Shown: positions 10,058 to 19,306, counted from the stretch's first letter. The stretch is DNA of 64,000 bases from UBA668 sp963720695 (GCA_963720695.1 CAVRGG010000001.1:806001-870000), one strand, 5' to 3'. Program-made: numbers and translations. The notes: generated by a model not told the origin, from the letters alone.

Positions 10058-11373
10058 CCGAACCGGAACCCGATCCCCAGCCCGAGCACGTCCCCGATGC
10101 GGTGCTCGACGAGCTCATGGCGGCGTTCTCCAAGGAGGACACGCCGACGGAATATCGCTTCGACGATCCGTCCATCGACCGGCTGCTCGGCCTCACCGAC
10201 GTGCCCGACGGAGCGGACGACGATGCACCGGGCGACGATGCACTGCACGACGATGCACTGCACGACGATGCACTGAACGACGATGCACTGAACGACGATG
10301 AGTCGAACGACATCGTCGACGACGACGAACTCGACGTCCACCTGATCGAGCCGGACGACGAGCCGGACGACGAGCCGGCACCGCAGGCCGAACCCGAGCC
10401 GGAGCCGGACACAGCGCGGCGGACCATCGTGATCACGCACGAGGAGCAACCCGACACGGTGTACCTCGATGCCGAACTCGAAGAACGCTTCGGCGGGGGC
10501 CAGACCGATGACACAGGCGGCGAGCGTTCGACGGTGGTCATCGGTGACCTCGACGACGGCACCGCGCCCGTGGAGGCTCCCTCGTCGCGCAGCGGCGGCA
10601 ACATGGATCCGCGGATGCGGGCTCGCCGCATCGCCACCCGCCGAGCCGAGGGCCGGCGACGCTTGATCTGGACGGTCGTCGCCGCGGTCGTGGCGCTGCT
10701 CGTGATCGCCGCGGTCGCGACGGTGGCGTCGCCGATCTTCGACGTCCGCGACGTCTCCGTGCAGGGTGCGGTCTACACCGACCCCGACGTCCTGCAGTCG
10801 GTGATCGACTCCATGAAGGGCGACCCGGTGTTGCTGGTCGACACCCAGGCTGCCGAACGGCGACTCGAGCAGGTGCCGTGGGTGGAGAGCGCCCGGGTGG
10901 AGACCGACTTCCCGCATCGAGTCACGATCGACATACGCGAGCGGCGGCCCGTCGCCACGTTCCAGGGAGGCGACCAGCAGTTCCGCGTGATCGACGTCCA
11001 GGGCCGGGTCCTCGACGTGATCCAGGGGCAGCCCATCGCGTATCCATTGATCACCGGCGACAACCCCGACACCGAACGTGGTCAGTTCGCCGGCGGGCCG
11101 TATGCCAGCGCCGCCCAGTTGGTGCTGGCGCTGCCCCCGGAGATTCGTTCGATCACGCGTTCCATCGGGGTCGACTCGGGGACGGGCACGCTGTCGATGT
11201 CGCTCGCCGGCAACGGAGATCCGACCGACAAGGGCACCATCGAGGTCCGTTTCGGTGACGACACGGCGCTCGACGACAAGCTGGCCAGACTGCTCCAGCA
11301 GGTGCGCGGCGGTCTGGACAAGGTCTGTGCGCTGGACGTGTCCACGACCGAGGTCGGCGTCGTCTACTGCTGA
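10054..11373 (+). CDS. ftsQ: FtsQ/DivIB division protein with long acidic N-terminus
   Basis: Bitopic divisome protein linking FtsB/FtsL and FtsW/FtsI. GTG start overlaps the murB stop (GTGA). The protein has 439 residues, long for the family because of an acidic, low-complexity cytoplasmic region of about 190 residues that includes five to six DDALH/N-type pentad repeats (nt 10219-10308). A basic stretch (RRAEGRRR) precedes one membrane segment at about 207-228. A POTRA domain follows (SPIFDVRDVSVQGA) and then the beta domain. The extracytoplasmic part is conventional. The acidic tail is the unusual element. Confidence 0.93.
   Translation: MTEPEPDPQPEHVPDAVLDELMAAFSKEDTPTEYRFDDPSIDRLLGLTDVPDGADDDAPGDDALHDDALHDDALNDDALNDDESNDIVDDDELDVHLIEPDDEPDDEPAPQAEPEPEPDTARRTIVITHEEQPDTVYLDAELEERFGGGQTDDTGGERSTVVIGDLDDGTAPVEAPSSRSGGNMDPRMRARRIATRRAEGRRRLIWTVVAAVVALLVIAAVATVASPIFDVRDVSVQGAVYTDPDVLQSVIDSMKGDPVLLVDTQAAERRLEQVPWVESARVETDFPHRVTIDIRERRPVATFQGGDQQFRVIDVQGRVLDVIQGQPIAYPLITGDNPDTERGQFAGGPYASAAQLVLALPPEIRSITRSIGVDSGTGTLSMSLAGNGDPTDKGTIEVRFGDDTALDDKLARLLQQVRGGLDKVCALDVSTTEVGVVYC
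10219..10308 (+). repeat. 15-bp tandem repeat inside ftsQ
   Basis: Six consecutive 15-base units of the form GACGATGCACTGCAC. The four central units differ by at most one base. The outer two are diverged. They encode DDALH, DDALN and related pentads in the cytoplasmic tail of FtsQ. Such in-frame units can change number by slippage without breaking the gene. Confidence 0.9.
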
Positions 11374-11519
11374 TCGTGCCCGTGGGAGCGCTACCCTCGT
11401 GGCACATCCAGGCGGATCACCCGTGCGGCGCGGCATGTTGGCTACGATCGTGCCGAACCAGCAGGTAGAGCCGTGCAGACACACATCTTTTTCCACATCG
11501 AACCCCGGAGGTGCCTCTG

Positions 11520-12626
11520 ATGGCCGCCGCTCCCCAGAACTATCTCGCCGTCATCAAGGTGATCGGCGTTGGTGGCGGTGGCGTGAACGCCGTCAACCGC
11601 ATGATCGACGCCGGGCTGAAAGGCGTCGAATTCATCGCGGTGAACACCGACGCCCAGGCGCTGCTGATGAGCGATGCAGACGTGAAACTCGACATCGGTC
11701 GTGATCTCACTCGCGGCCTCGGCGCAGGCAGCGACCCCGAGGTCGGCCGCAATGCGGCGGAGACGCATCGCGACGAGATCGAAGAGATGATCAAGGGTGC
11801 CGACATGGTGTTCATCACCGCCGGCGAAGGTGGCGGCACGGGCACCGGTGCGGCTCCCGTCATCGCCGAGGTCGCCCGCAGCATGGGTGCGCTCACCATC
11901 GGTGTCGTCACCCGTCCGTTCAGCTTCGAAGGCCGTCGCCGTGCCGTGCAGGCCGATGCCGGTGTGCAGCGGCTGAAGGAGAAGGTCGACACGCTCATCG
12001 TCATCCCCAACGATCGGCTGCTCACGGTCGCCAACGAGAAGACCAGCGTGCTCAACGCCTTCAAGATGGCCGACGAGGTCCTCCTCCAGGGCGTGTCCGG
12101 CATCACCAACCTGATCACCACGCCCGGCCTCATCAACACCGACTTCGCCGACGTCAAGATGATCCTCTCCGCAGCAGGTTCGGCACTGATGGGGATCGGT
12201 CAGGCCAGCGGCGAGAACCGGGCGGTCACCGCGGCCAAGGCCGCCATCAGCAGCCCGCTGCTCGAAGCCGCCATCGACGGTGCACGCGGCATCCTGCTCA
12301 ACATCACCGGTCCCTCCAGCATGGGCCTGTTCGAGATGAACGCCGCCGCGGAGATCATCCACGGTGTGGCCCACCAGGACGCCAACATCATCTTCGGCAC
12401 CGTCATCGACGACGAGATGGGCGACGAGGTCAAGGTCACCGTCATCGCCGCCGGCTTCGACCGCTGGGACAGCGCCGCCGGACAGGGCGGCACCCGCCCG
12501 ATCGTCAAGGCGGTTCCCGACGCGACCAAGCCCACGGCGTCGCTGAAGGACCTCTTCGCCGACGAGCCGAGCGATCCGCTCGACGACGGCGACGACGACT
12601 TCGACGTCCCTTCGTTCCTGAAGTGA
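11520..12626 (+). CDS. ftsZ: Cell division GTPase FtsZ
   Basis: Tubulin-like GTPase forming the Z ring. The protein has 368 residues when started at ATG 11520, which has a GGAGGTG ribosome-binding site at 11507-11513. An upstream in-frame GTG at 11511 lies inside that site and is rejected. Motifs: GVGGGGVNAVNRM, the tubulin signature GGGTGTGAAP, and NEKTSVLN in the T7-loop region. The C-terminal peptide DDDFDVPSFLK is the FtsA/SepF-binding tail. The 146-base gap after ftsQ holds a TACGAT box (11443-11448), so ftsZ probably has its own promoter. Confidence 0.98.
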   Translation: MAAAPQNYLAVIKVIGVGGGGVNAVNRMIDAGLKGVEFIAVNTDAQALLMSDADVKLDIGRDLTRGLGAGSDPEVGRNAAETHRDEIEEMIKGADMVFITAGEGGGTGTGAAPVIAEVARSMGALTIGVVTRPFSFEGRRRAVQADAGVQRLKEKVDTLIVIPNDRLLTVANEKTSVLNAFKMADEVLLQGVSGITNLITTPGLINTDFADVKMILSAAGSALMGIGQASGENRAVTAAKAAISSPLLEAAIDGARGILLNITGPSSMGLFEMNAAAEIIHGVAHQDANIIFGTVIDDEMGDEVKVTVIAAGFDRWDSAAGQGGTRPIVKAVPDATKPTASLKDLFADEPSDPLDDGDDDFDVPSFLK

Positions 12627-12636
12627 TCCCGGGCGG

Positions 12637-13317
12637 GTGACGCCGGCACCGCCGCGTTCGCTGGCCATGGCCTGCGGGTCGCGGGTCGCGCACATCCGTT
12701 GCAGCACGGTCGCCGATGGCGACTTCCACATCGATGTCCACCCACGCGTGCTCGAACATCGTCGCCAGTCCTTCACGCCGGGAGCGTGGACGCAACTCGA
12801 CGAGGTGCACGGGAACCGCGTGGTCGTCGTGGGCCGCCCCGGCGAACACGACCTCGCGGAGGGCGATGGCGCGATCACCCGACAGGCGGGGGTCGTGCTC
12901 GCAGTCTGGGTCGGCGACTGTGCACCGGTCGTGCTCGTCGGCGACGGCGTCGTGGGGGTGGCACACGCAGGGTGGAAGGGTGCGCTGGCGGGTGTGCTGG
13001 ACGCCACAGCGCGCGCCATGGGACCGGGTCCCGTGCGGGCGGTGCTCGGTCCGTGCATCCATCCGTGCTGCTACGAGTTCGGCGAGGCCGACCTGGTGGC
13101 CATGCGGGACAGGTTCGGAGCGAGCGTCGTGGCGACGACCCGTCGTGGCACCCCGGCGTTGTCGATGCCCGCGGTGGTGCGGAGCGCACTGGGCTCCGTC
13201 GGTGTCGAGCTCACCGACGTCTCGCTCTGCACTCGGCACCATCCGCAGTGGTACTTCTCCCATCGGCGCGGTGAACTGCAGCGACAGGTCGTCACCGTGC
13301 GCATGATGGAGCAGTGA
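12637..13317 (+). CDS. pgeF: Peptidoglycan editing factor PgeF (YfiH/DUF152 family)
   Basis: Member of the multicopper-oxidase-like YfiH family. In E. coli the homologue removes wrongly incorporated L-Ser from UDP-MurNAc precursors; purine nucleoside phosphorylase activity is reported for others. The metal-site motifs are visible: VHGNRV, GDCAPV, HAGWKG and GPCIHPCCYEFG, with CTRHHPQWYFSHRR near the C-terminus. Start GTG 12637 gives 226 residues; ATG 12667 is possible because neither has a clear ribosome-binding site. The location between ftsZ and yggS is the usual actinobacterial and firmicute context. Confidence 0.9.
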   Translation: MTPAPPRSLAMACGSRVAHIRCSTVADGDFHIDVHPRVLEHRRQSFTPGAWTQLDEVHGNRVVVVGRPGEHDLAEGDGAITRQAGVVLAVWVGDCAPVVLVGDGVVGVAHAGWKGALAGVLDATARAMGPGPVRAVLGPCIHPCCYEFGEADLVAMRDRFGASVVATTRRGTPALSMPAVVRSALGSVGVELTDVSLCTRHHPQWYFSHRRGELQRQVVTVRMMEQ

Positions 13318-13338
13318 TGGGCGCCACTCGACGAACTG

Positions 13339-13983
13339 GTGGCGGAACGCCTGGCACACGTGCAGGAGCGGATCGTGCGCGCAGGGGGAGTGGGTGTCAC
13401 GGTGTTGCCGGTCACCAAGATGTTCGACATCGACGCGTGCTGGGCGGCGCACCGCGCAGGGTGCTCCGCCGTCGGTGAGAACTACGCCCAGGAGGTCGTC
13501 GCCAAGTTCGGCACCGCCCCGGTGCCGTTCGGTGTGCACTTCATCGGTCAGCTGCAGACCAACAAGGTCCGATTGCTCGCGCCGATCGTGTCGGTGTACG
13601 AGACGGTGGACCGGCCCGCGCTCGTGGCCGAACTCGCCAAACGGGTTCCCGGAGCGCGGGTCCTGCTGCAGGTGTCGACGTCGGCCGAGCCCGGCAAGGG
13701 AGGGTGCCCGATCGCGGAGGTGCCATCTCTGCTCGACACCGCGCGGGGCGCCGGGCTCGACGTGGCGGGACTGATGACGGTCGGCCCGACGGAGGGGACA
13801 CCCGAACAGGCGCGGCCGGGCTTTCGTGCCGTGCGCGCACTGCTCGACCGACTCGAACTGACCGTGTTGTCGATGGGGATGACCGACGATCTCGAGGTCG
13901 CCGTCCAAGAGGGAAGCACCCAGGTGAGAGTGGGAAGCGCCCTGTTCGGCGCTCGTCCCCCGTGGAGCACGCTGGTGCGATAG
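13339..13983 (+). CDS. yggS: YggS/PLPBP pyridoxal-phosphate homeostasis protein
   Basis: PLP-binding fold-III barrel protein that buffers pyridoxal phosphate; no enzymatic reaction is established. The PLP lysine lies in LPVTKMFD at about residue 27. Other family motifs are VGENYAQE, HFIGQLQTNK, STSAEPGKGG and LSMGMTDDLEVAV. GTG 13339 gives 214 residues. A CTG one codon upstream is the only alternative, since a stop precedes it in frame. The gene sits 21 bases after pgeF and 25 bases before sepF. Confidence 0.93.
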   Translation: MAERLAHVQERIVRAGGVGVTVLPVTKMFDIDACWAAHRAGCSAVGENYAQEVVAKFGTAPVPFGVHFIGQLQTNKVRLLAPIVSVYETVDRPALVAELAKRVPGARVLLQVSTSAEPGKGGCPIAEVPSLLDTARGAGLDVAGLMTVGPTEGTPEQARPGFRAVRALLDRLELTVLSMGMTDDLEVAVQEGSTQVRVGSALFGARPPWSTLVR

Positions 13984-14008
13984 CCTGCGGCCTGCAGGAG
14001 GAGCGCGC

Positions 14009-14608
14009 ATGTCGATGTGGAAAAAGGCGATGGACTACTTGGGCCTCGGGCCCGATGATGCCTACGACGACTACGAAGTCGCGCCCGAACCCGAGCGGCC
14101 CGCGCGTGCGCCGCGATCGACGCGCGACGACGGCGGTCGCGCCCCTCGCGGGGGGTACAGCAACGACTACGAGCCCGAGCCGCAGGTGCGTCCGGCCACC
14201 TCGCGACCGAGCTATCCGCTCCGCGAGCCCGACGTCACCGTTCGCCGTCCGGTGCCGCCCACCGACGACAGCAACGTCCAGCCACGCCCGATCAATCCTC
14301 GCCCGGCGCCGGCGCCACGCCAGTCGGCCGGCGCTGCCAACGGCAGCGATCCGTACACCGTGCGGCCGCGCCGCTTCGATTCCGCGCAGGAGTTGGCCGA
14401 CAAGTTCAAGGAAGGTCTGCCGGTCATCATGAATCTGGAGGCCGCCGACCGCGAGGTGTCTCGCCGCCTCATCGACTTCGCCAGCGGCCTGTGCTACGCA
14501 CTCAACGGGAGCATGGAGAAGGTCGCCTCCGGGGTGTACCTGCTCAAGCCCATCCCGCGCCAAGCCGGGTACGACAAGGGCTACGACGACGGGGACTACG
14601 GGGCGTAG
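14009..14608 (+). CDS. sepF: Cell division protein SepF
   Basis: FtsZ membrane tether and bundling protein. In actinobacteria, which lack FtsA, SepF is an essential FtsZ anchor. The 199-residue protein has an N-terminal amphipathic segment MSMWKKAMDYLGLG, a disordered Pro/Arg/Asp-rich linker (about 20-115), then the SepF (DUF552) domain with FKEGLPVIMNL and RRLIDFASGLCYALNGSMEKV. A good AGGAGG site lies at about 13997-14002. Genes ftsZ to sepF form one transcription unit by spacing. Confidence 0.95.
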   Translation: MSMWKKAMDYLGLGPDDAYDDYEVAPEPERPARAPRSTRDDGGRAPRGGYSNDYEPEPQVRPATSRPSYPLREPDVTVRRPVPPTDDSNVQPRPINPRPAPAPRQSAGAANGSDPYTVRPRRFDSAQELADKFKEGLPVIMNLEAADREVSRRLIDFASGLCYALNGSMEKVASGVYLLKPIPRQAGYDKGYDDGDYGA

Positions 14609-14642
14609 TTCGAGAACGCCGGTTCCGGCTCGCTGTTGCGCG

Positions 14643-14657
14643 TAACATCGTCGCATG
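14643..14657 (+). promoter_or_regulatory. TAACAT -10 box six bases before divIVA ATG
   Basis: TAACAT at 14643-14648, six bases, then the ATG. Transcription starting the usual 6-7 bases after the -10 box would begin on the start codon, giving a leaderless mRNA. There is no purine-rich ribosome-binding site in front of this ATG. Confidence 0.55.
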
Positions 14658-15689
14658 GAGATGAGCCCGCAGACCGTCCGCAGCACCGGCTTCAAAGTGG
14701 TGAAGAAGGGCTACGACCCTGCCGAGGTCGATTCCTTCAAGGAACAGGTCGCCACCGCCGTCGAGTTCTCGCAGAATCAGGCAACGGCCATGGAGGCCCG
14801 CGCCCGCGCCGCGGTCGCCAAGCTGCAGGAAGTCTCCCAGCAGGTGTCGAGCAACGCGCGCGAGCCGCAGGCGGCCTCGCATTCGGGGGACACCGAGGTG
14901 ATCAGCCGCACTCTTCTCCTGGCCCAGCGGACCGCTGACTCCACCGTCGCCGAGGCCAGGGTCGAGGCGGATCAGATCGTCGTCAAAGCGCGCGACGAGG
15001 CAGGCCGGGTGCTCGACACGGCGCGCAACATGGCGGCCAAGACCGTCGACGACGCACGGTTCGAGGCTCGGCGCGCGGCCGAGGACGAGAAGGTCCGTGC
15101 GGAGAACGAGGTGCAGGCGCTGCTCGCCCGGCGCGACTTCCTGCTCGCCGATGTCGACCACCTCGAGCAGTACCTCCAAGCCCAGCGTGAGCGTCTTCGC
15201 GACGCCGCAGTGCAACTGCACGAGCTCGTCGACCGCGTTCCCGGCGGTCTCGGCGAGATGCGCCGTCCGCTGCTGTCCGCCTCGGCCGATCCGCTGCCGG
15301 CGTCGCTGCAACCGATCGCGCCGGAACCGGCTGCGGTCGAGTTGATCGACGACGACTCGGCCGTCGACCCGTTCCGTCCCGGTGCCGGGGATGCGACCGT
15401 GGCGATGGACGCACCGGACCACGACCGCTCCTCCGTCGAGCCGACGGCCGACCCCGCGCCGGCCGATCCCGCGCCGACCTCACAGCCCGGTATCGCCGCG
15501 ATGGCGCTGTCGTCGGATCCCGACGCGCACGACAGCGTGTGGCGGATGCTCGACGAGGAAGTGGCCAACAGCCAGAGCACCCAGCCGTCGTTCCCGGAGA
15601 TGGAGCACGTCACGGCCGAGGTGCCCGTGCAGCCGTCGCCGGAACCCGAGGTGGACCCGTTCCACATCGACGGCGAAGAACTCCAGTGA
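14655..15689 (+). CDS. divIVA: DivIVA/Wag31-like polar growth protein
   Basis: Coiled-coil scaffold that marks negatively curved membrane and directs septal or polar wall growth in actinobacteria. The 344-residue protein starts with the DivIVA lipid-binding domain (TVRSTGFKVVKKGYDPAEVDSF). Long Ala/Glu/Arg-rich coiled coil follows to about residue 210, then an acidic, Pro/Asp-rich C-terminal tail. The N-terminal basic and aromatic pattern matches the family. It lies after sepF as in other actinobacteria. The start ATG follows a TAACAT box and probably heads a leaderless message. Confidence 0.9.
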   Translation: MEMSPQTVRSTGFKVVKKGYDPAEVDSFKEQVATAVEFSQNQATAMEARARAAVAKLQEVSQQVSSNAREPQAASHSGDTEVISRTLLLAQRTADSTVAEARVEADQIVVKARDEAGRVLDTARNMAAKTVDDARFEARRAAEDEKVRAENEVQALLARRDFLLADVDHLEQYLQAQRERLRDAAVQLHELVDRVPGGLGEMRRPLLSASADPLPASLQPIAPEPAAVELIDDDSAVDPFRPGAGDATVAMDAPDHDRSSVEPTADPAPADPAPTSQPGIAAMALSSDPDAHDSVWRMLDEEVANSQSTQPSFPEMEHVTAEVPVQPSPEPEVDPFHIDGEELQ

Positions 15690-15914
15690 CCGGGTGAGCC
15701 GCCACCGCTAGCATGGGTGCTCACGGCGACGACGAGGCCATCACCTCCGAGCCTTCGGAAGAACGGCGTTCACCCCGGTGGCGCTCAGTAGAACCGGACG
15801 GGTCCAGCCCGACACCGCTGGCGAACACGAGTGGCGGCGATCCGAGGGTCGCCGCAAGCAGGGTGGTACCGCGGGCATCGGCTCGTCCCTGGGCGAGTCG
15901 CACCAGGAGCAACC
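15686..15914 (+). promoter_or_regulatory. Promoter and T-box leader of ileS
   Basis: A GTGACC-N17-TAGCAT promoter (15686-15691, 15709-15714) overlaps the end of divIVA and would start RNA near 15721. The leader carries the T-box hallmark AGGGTGGTACCGCG at 15860-15873, whose bulge pairs with the NCCA end of uncharged tRNA. An ATC triplet at 15740-15742 is a candidate Ile specifier. GCTCGTCCCTGG at 15881-15892 is partly complementary to CCAGGAGC (15903-15910), which contains the ileS ribosome-binding site. No T-run terminator is seen, so control is probably translational, as known for actinobacterial ileS T-boxes. Confidence 0.9.
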
Positions 15915-18900
15915 GTGAGCTATCCCAACGTCCAACCCCAACCCTCGTTCCCCGCCCTCGAGCGCGAGGTGCTCGCGTTCTGGGAAGGTGACCAGACCTT
16001 CCAGGCCTCGATCGATCGTCGCGATGGCGACGACGAGTACGTGTTCTACGACGGGCCACCGTTCGCGAACGGCCTGCCCCACTACGGCCACCTGCTCACC
16101 GGCTTCGTGAAGGACGCCGTGCCCCGGTATCGGACGATGCGCGGGCAACAGGTGCACCGGCGCTTCGGCTGGGACTGCCACGGACTCCCCGCCGAGGTGG
16201 TCGCGGAGAAGGAGCTCGGCATCAGCGGGCATCCCGAGATCACCCGCTTCGGCATCGACAAGTTCAACGACGCGTGCCGGACGAGCGTGTTGCGCTTCAC
16301 CGACGACTGGCACCGTTACGTCACCCGCCAGGCTCGTTGGGTCGACTTCGCCAACGACTACAAGACGCTCGACACGCCGTACATGGAGAGCGTCATGTGG
16401 GCCTTCAAGACGCTGTACGACAAGGGTCTCGTCTACGAGGGCTTCCGCGTGCTCGCCTATTGCTGGCGCTGCGAGACGCCGCTGAGCAACACCGAGACGC
16501 GGATGGACGACGTCTACCGCGATCGCCAGGATCCGGCGCTCACGGTGGCGTTCGACCTCGAGTCGGGGGAGAAGATGCTCGCCTGGACCACGACGCCGTG
16601 GACGCTGCCGGCCAACCTCGCGCTCGCCGTCGGTCCGCAGATCGAGTACGCGGTGATGGAGGAGAACGGGCAGCGCTACATCCTGGCGGAGTCGCGACTG
16701 GGCTCCTACGAGAAGGAGTTGGCGGGGGCCACCCACGTCGGGACCCTCACCGGCGCCGACCTCGTGGGGCGCCGGTACAAGCCTCTGTACCCGTTCTTCG
16801 CCGACACGCCGAACGCGTTCCACGTGCTCGCCGCCGACTACGTCAGCACCGAGGACGGCACGGGTGTGGTCCACATGGCGCCGGGTTTCGGCGAGGAGGA
16901 CCAGAACGCCTGCAACGCGGTGGGCATCCCCACCGTGTGCCCGATGGACGAGCACGGCAGGTACACCGCCGAGGTCGCCCCGTGGGCACACGTGCACGTC
17001 TTCGACGCGAACCCGGAGGTGATCAAGGACCTCAAGTCGAGGGGCGTCGTCGTTCGTCACGACTCGTATCAGCACAGCTATCCCCACTGCTGGCGGTGTG
17101 CCGAGCCGCTCGTGTACCGGGCCATCAGCTCCTGGTTCGTCGAGGTCACCAAGTTCCGGGATCGCATGGTCGAGCTCAACCAGGAGATCCGTTGGGTCCC
17201 CGAGCACATCAAGGAGGGCAGCTTCGGCAAGTGGCTGGCCAACGCACGCGACTGGAGCATCAGCCGCAACCGCTTCTGGGGCTCGCCGATCCCGGTGTGG
17301 CGCAGCGACGACCCCGAGTACCCGCGTCTCGACGTCTACGGCAGCATCGAGCAGCTGGAAGCGGACTTCGGTGTCGCGGTCACGGACCTGCATCGCCCGT
17401 TCGTCGACGATCTCGTGCGGCCGAACCCCGACGACCCGTCCGGTCGCTCGATGATGCGACGTGTTCCCGAGGTGCTCGATTGTTGGTTCGAGAGCGGCTC
17501 GATGCCCTTCGCGCAGGTGCACTACCCGTTCGAGAACAGGGAATGGTTCGAGGGCCACTACCCGGGCGACTTCATCGTCGAGTACATCGGGCAGACGCGC
17601 GGCTGGTTCTACACCCTGCACGTGCTCGCCACGGCGCTCTTCGACCGGCCGAGCTTCAACACGTGTGTGAGCCACGGCATCGTGCTCGGCAACGACGGGC
17701 AGAAGATGTCCAAGAGCCTGCAGAACTATCCGGACCCGATGATGGTGTTCGACACCTACGGCAGCGACGCGATGCGGTGGTACCTGCTCAGCTCACCGAT
17801 CCTGCGCGGTACCGACCTCATGGTCACCGAGGACGGCATCCGTGACACGGTGCGCCAGGTGATCCTGCCGATCTGGAACACGTGGTACTTCCTGTCGCTG
17901 TACGCCAACGCCGCGGGGACGACAGGTTCGTTCCGGACCGACAGTTCCGACGTGCTCGATCGGTACATCCTCGCCAAGACCCACGACCTGGTGGCCGAGC
18001 TCACCGAGACGCTCGACGCGTACGACCTGTTCGCGGCATGCGGCTCGGTCCGCTCGTTCCTCGACGCGCTGACCAACTGGTACGTGCGGCGCAGCCGCGA
18101 CCGCTTCTGGGCGGGCGACCAGGCGGCCATCGACACGCTCCACACGGTGCTGTCGCTGCTCACGCGAGTGCTGGCGCCGCTCCTGCCACTCGTCACCGAG
18201 GAGGTGTACCGAGGCCTCACCGGGGAGCGCAGCGTCCACCTCACCGACTGGCCGTCCGTCGACCTCATCCCCGCCGACCGCGACCTCGTCGAGTCGATGG
18301 ATCTCGCCCGCGACGTCTGCAATGCGACGCTCAGGCTGCGCAAGGCGCATCAGCGACGGGTGCGCCAGCCCCTGTCGAGCCTGAAGGTCGCCGTCGCCGG
18401 AGCGCAGCGCCTCGCTCCGTTCACGGAGTTGATCGCCGACGAGGTGAACGTGAAGTCGGTGGAGCTCACCGACGACGTCGCCGCTGTGGCGACCTTCGAC
18501 CTCCAGGTCGTGCCAGCAGCCGTCGGGCCGCGTCTCGGCGGTCAGACGCAGCAGGTGATCAAGGCGGTGAAGACCGGCGACTGGCAGCGCACCGACGACG
18601 GGGTGGTGGCAGGGGGCATCGCGTTGTTCGACGGCGAGTACTCGCTCAAGCTCGTCGTCGAGGGCGATGGGGCGAGTGCCCCGTTGTCCGGTGGCAACGG
18701 CGTGGTGGTGCTCGACACCCAGCTGACCGCCGAGCTCGAGGCAGAGGGTGTCACCCGCGACGTGATCCGGCTCGTCCAACAAGCTCGCCGCGACGCCGGG
18801 TTGCAGGTCAGCGACCGCATCTCGCTGACACTCGGCGTACCGGAGTCGGTTCGTCGACAGGTCGTTGCCTTCCAGCACCTGCTCACCGATGCCACCTTGG

Positions 18901-18986
18901 CCACCACGCTCACGTGGGGAACCGGAGCGCCGACCTGCGAGTTGGACGGCGAACCGGTCCACATCGCCGTCACGGTGGCGACTTGA
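15915..18986 (+). CDS. ileS: Isoleucyl-tRNA synthetase
   Basis: Class I synthetase charging tRNA-Ile with an editing domain against valine. The GTG start has AGGAG at 15905-15909 and gives 1023 residues. The HIGH motif reads HYGH (about residue 56) after PFANGLP. KMSKS is at about 597. The editing domain contains TTTPWTLPANLA and GTGVVHMAPGFGEED. The PFANGLPHYGH form and the length resemble the eukaryote-like IleRS type common in actinobacteria and linked in other organisms to mupirocin tolerance; the latter is inference. Expression is probably controlled by the upstream T-box. Confidence 0.98.
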   Translation: MSYPNVQPQPSFPALEREVLAFWEGDQTFQASIDRRDGDDEYVFYDGPPFANGLPHYGHLLTGFVKDAVPRYRTMRGQQVHRRFGWDCHGLPAEVVAEKELGISGHPEITRFGIDKFNDACRTSVLRFTDDWHRYVTRQARWVDFANDYKTLDTPYMESVMWAFKTLYDKGLVYEGFRVLAYCWRCETPLSNTETRMDDVYRDRQDPALTVAFDLESGEKMLAWTTTPWTLPANLALAVGPQIEYAVMEENGQRYILAESRLGSYEKELAGATHVGTLTGADLVGRRYKPLYPFFADTPNAFHVLAADYVSTEDGTGVVHMAPGFGEEDQNACNAVGIPTVCPMDEHGRYTAEVAPWAHVHVFDANPEVIKDLKSRGVVVRHDSYQHSYPHCWRCAEPLVYRAISSWFVEVTKFRDRMVELNQEIRWVPEHIKEGSFGKWLANARDWSISRNRFWGSPIPVWRSDDPEYPRLDVYGSIEQLEADFGVAVTDLHRPFVDDLVRPNPDDPSGRSMMRRVPEVLDCWFESGSMPFAQVHYPFENREWFEGHYPGDFIVEYIGQTRGWFYTLHVLATALFDRPSFNTCVSHGIVLGNDGQKMSKSLQNYPDPMMVFDTYGSDAMRWYLLSSPILRGTDLMVTEDGIRDTVRQVILPIWNTWYFLSLYANAAGTTGSFRTDSSDVLDRYILAKTHDLVAELTETLDAYDLFAACGSVRSFLDALTNWYVRRSRDRFWAGDQAAIDTLHTVLSLLTRVLAPLLPLVTEEVYRGLTGERSVHLTDWPSVDLIPADRDLVESMDLARDVCNATLRLRKAHQRRVRQPLSSLKVAVAGAQRLAPFTELIADEVNVKSVELTDDVAAVATFDLQVVPAAVGPRLGGQTQQVIKAVKTGDWQRTDDGVVAGGIALFDGEYSLKLVVEGDGASAPLSGGNGVVVLDTQLTAELEAEGVTRDVIRLVQQARRDAGLQVSDRISLTLGVPESVRRQVVAFQHLLTDATLATTLTWGTGAPTCELDGEPVHIAVTVAT

Positions 18987-19306
18987 TCGACGGCGATCCC
19001 GTTCGTCCGCACGAGCAGGGTGCGGCCGTCGCCGTTCGAGTCGTGCCCGGATCCAGCGCTGCCAAGGTGATGGGGCTGCATGGCGGTGAGCTCCGGATCA
19101 GGGTGTGCAGCCCGCCGATCGACGGCCGTGCCAACGACGAGGTCAGGGAGGTGCTGGCGAGGCTTCTCGGACTGCGAACGCGGGACATCGAGGTGCTCAG
19201 TGGGCGCGCGGCGCGGTCGAAGGTGCTGTTCGTGGACCTCTCGCCGGCGCTCGTCGCCGATCGACTGCTGCCATGGATCGGCCCGTCCGGGGCACCACAG
19301 CGATAG
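18983..19306 (+). CDS. DUF167 (YggU) family protein
   Basis: Small basic alpha/beta protein of 107 residues. The function of the family is not established. Recognisable motifs are VRVVPGSSAAKV and LRIRVCSPPIDGRANDEV, and the C-terminal GRAARSKVLFVDL. No ATG or GTG gives a complete domain. A TTG at 18983 overlaps the ileS stop as TTGA, matching the NTGA coupling seen at many junctions here, so it is the preferred start. Confidence 0.82.
   Translation: MIDGDPVRPHEQGAAVAVRVVPGSSAAKVMGLHGGELRIRVCSPPIDGRANDEVREVLARLLGLRTRDIEVLSGRAARSKVLFVDLSPALVADRLLPWIGPSGAPQR

Noticed and set aside
11511..11519. GTG 11511 as the FtsZ start
   Set aside because: It lies inside the GGAGGTG ribosome-binding site; ATG 11520 is correctly spaced.
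15741..17675. Long 644-codon open frame antisense to ileS
   Set aside because: Typical high-GC shadow frame: no family motif, rich in Arg/Val/His/Glu as expected from the complement of the ileS codons, and fully covered by a certain gene.
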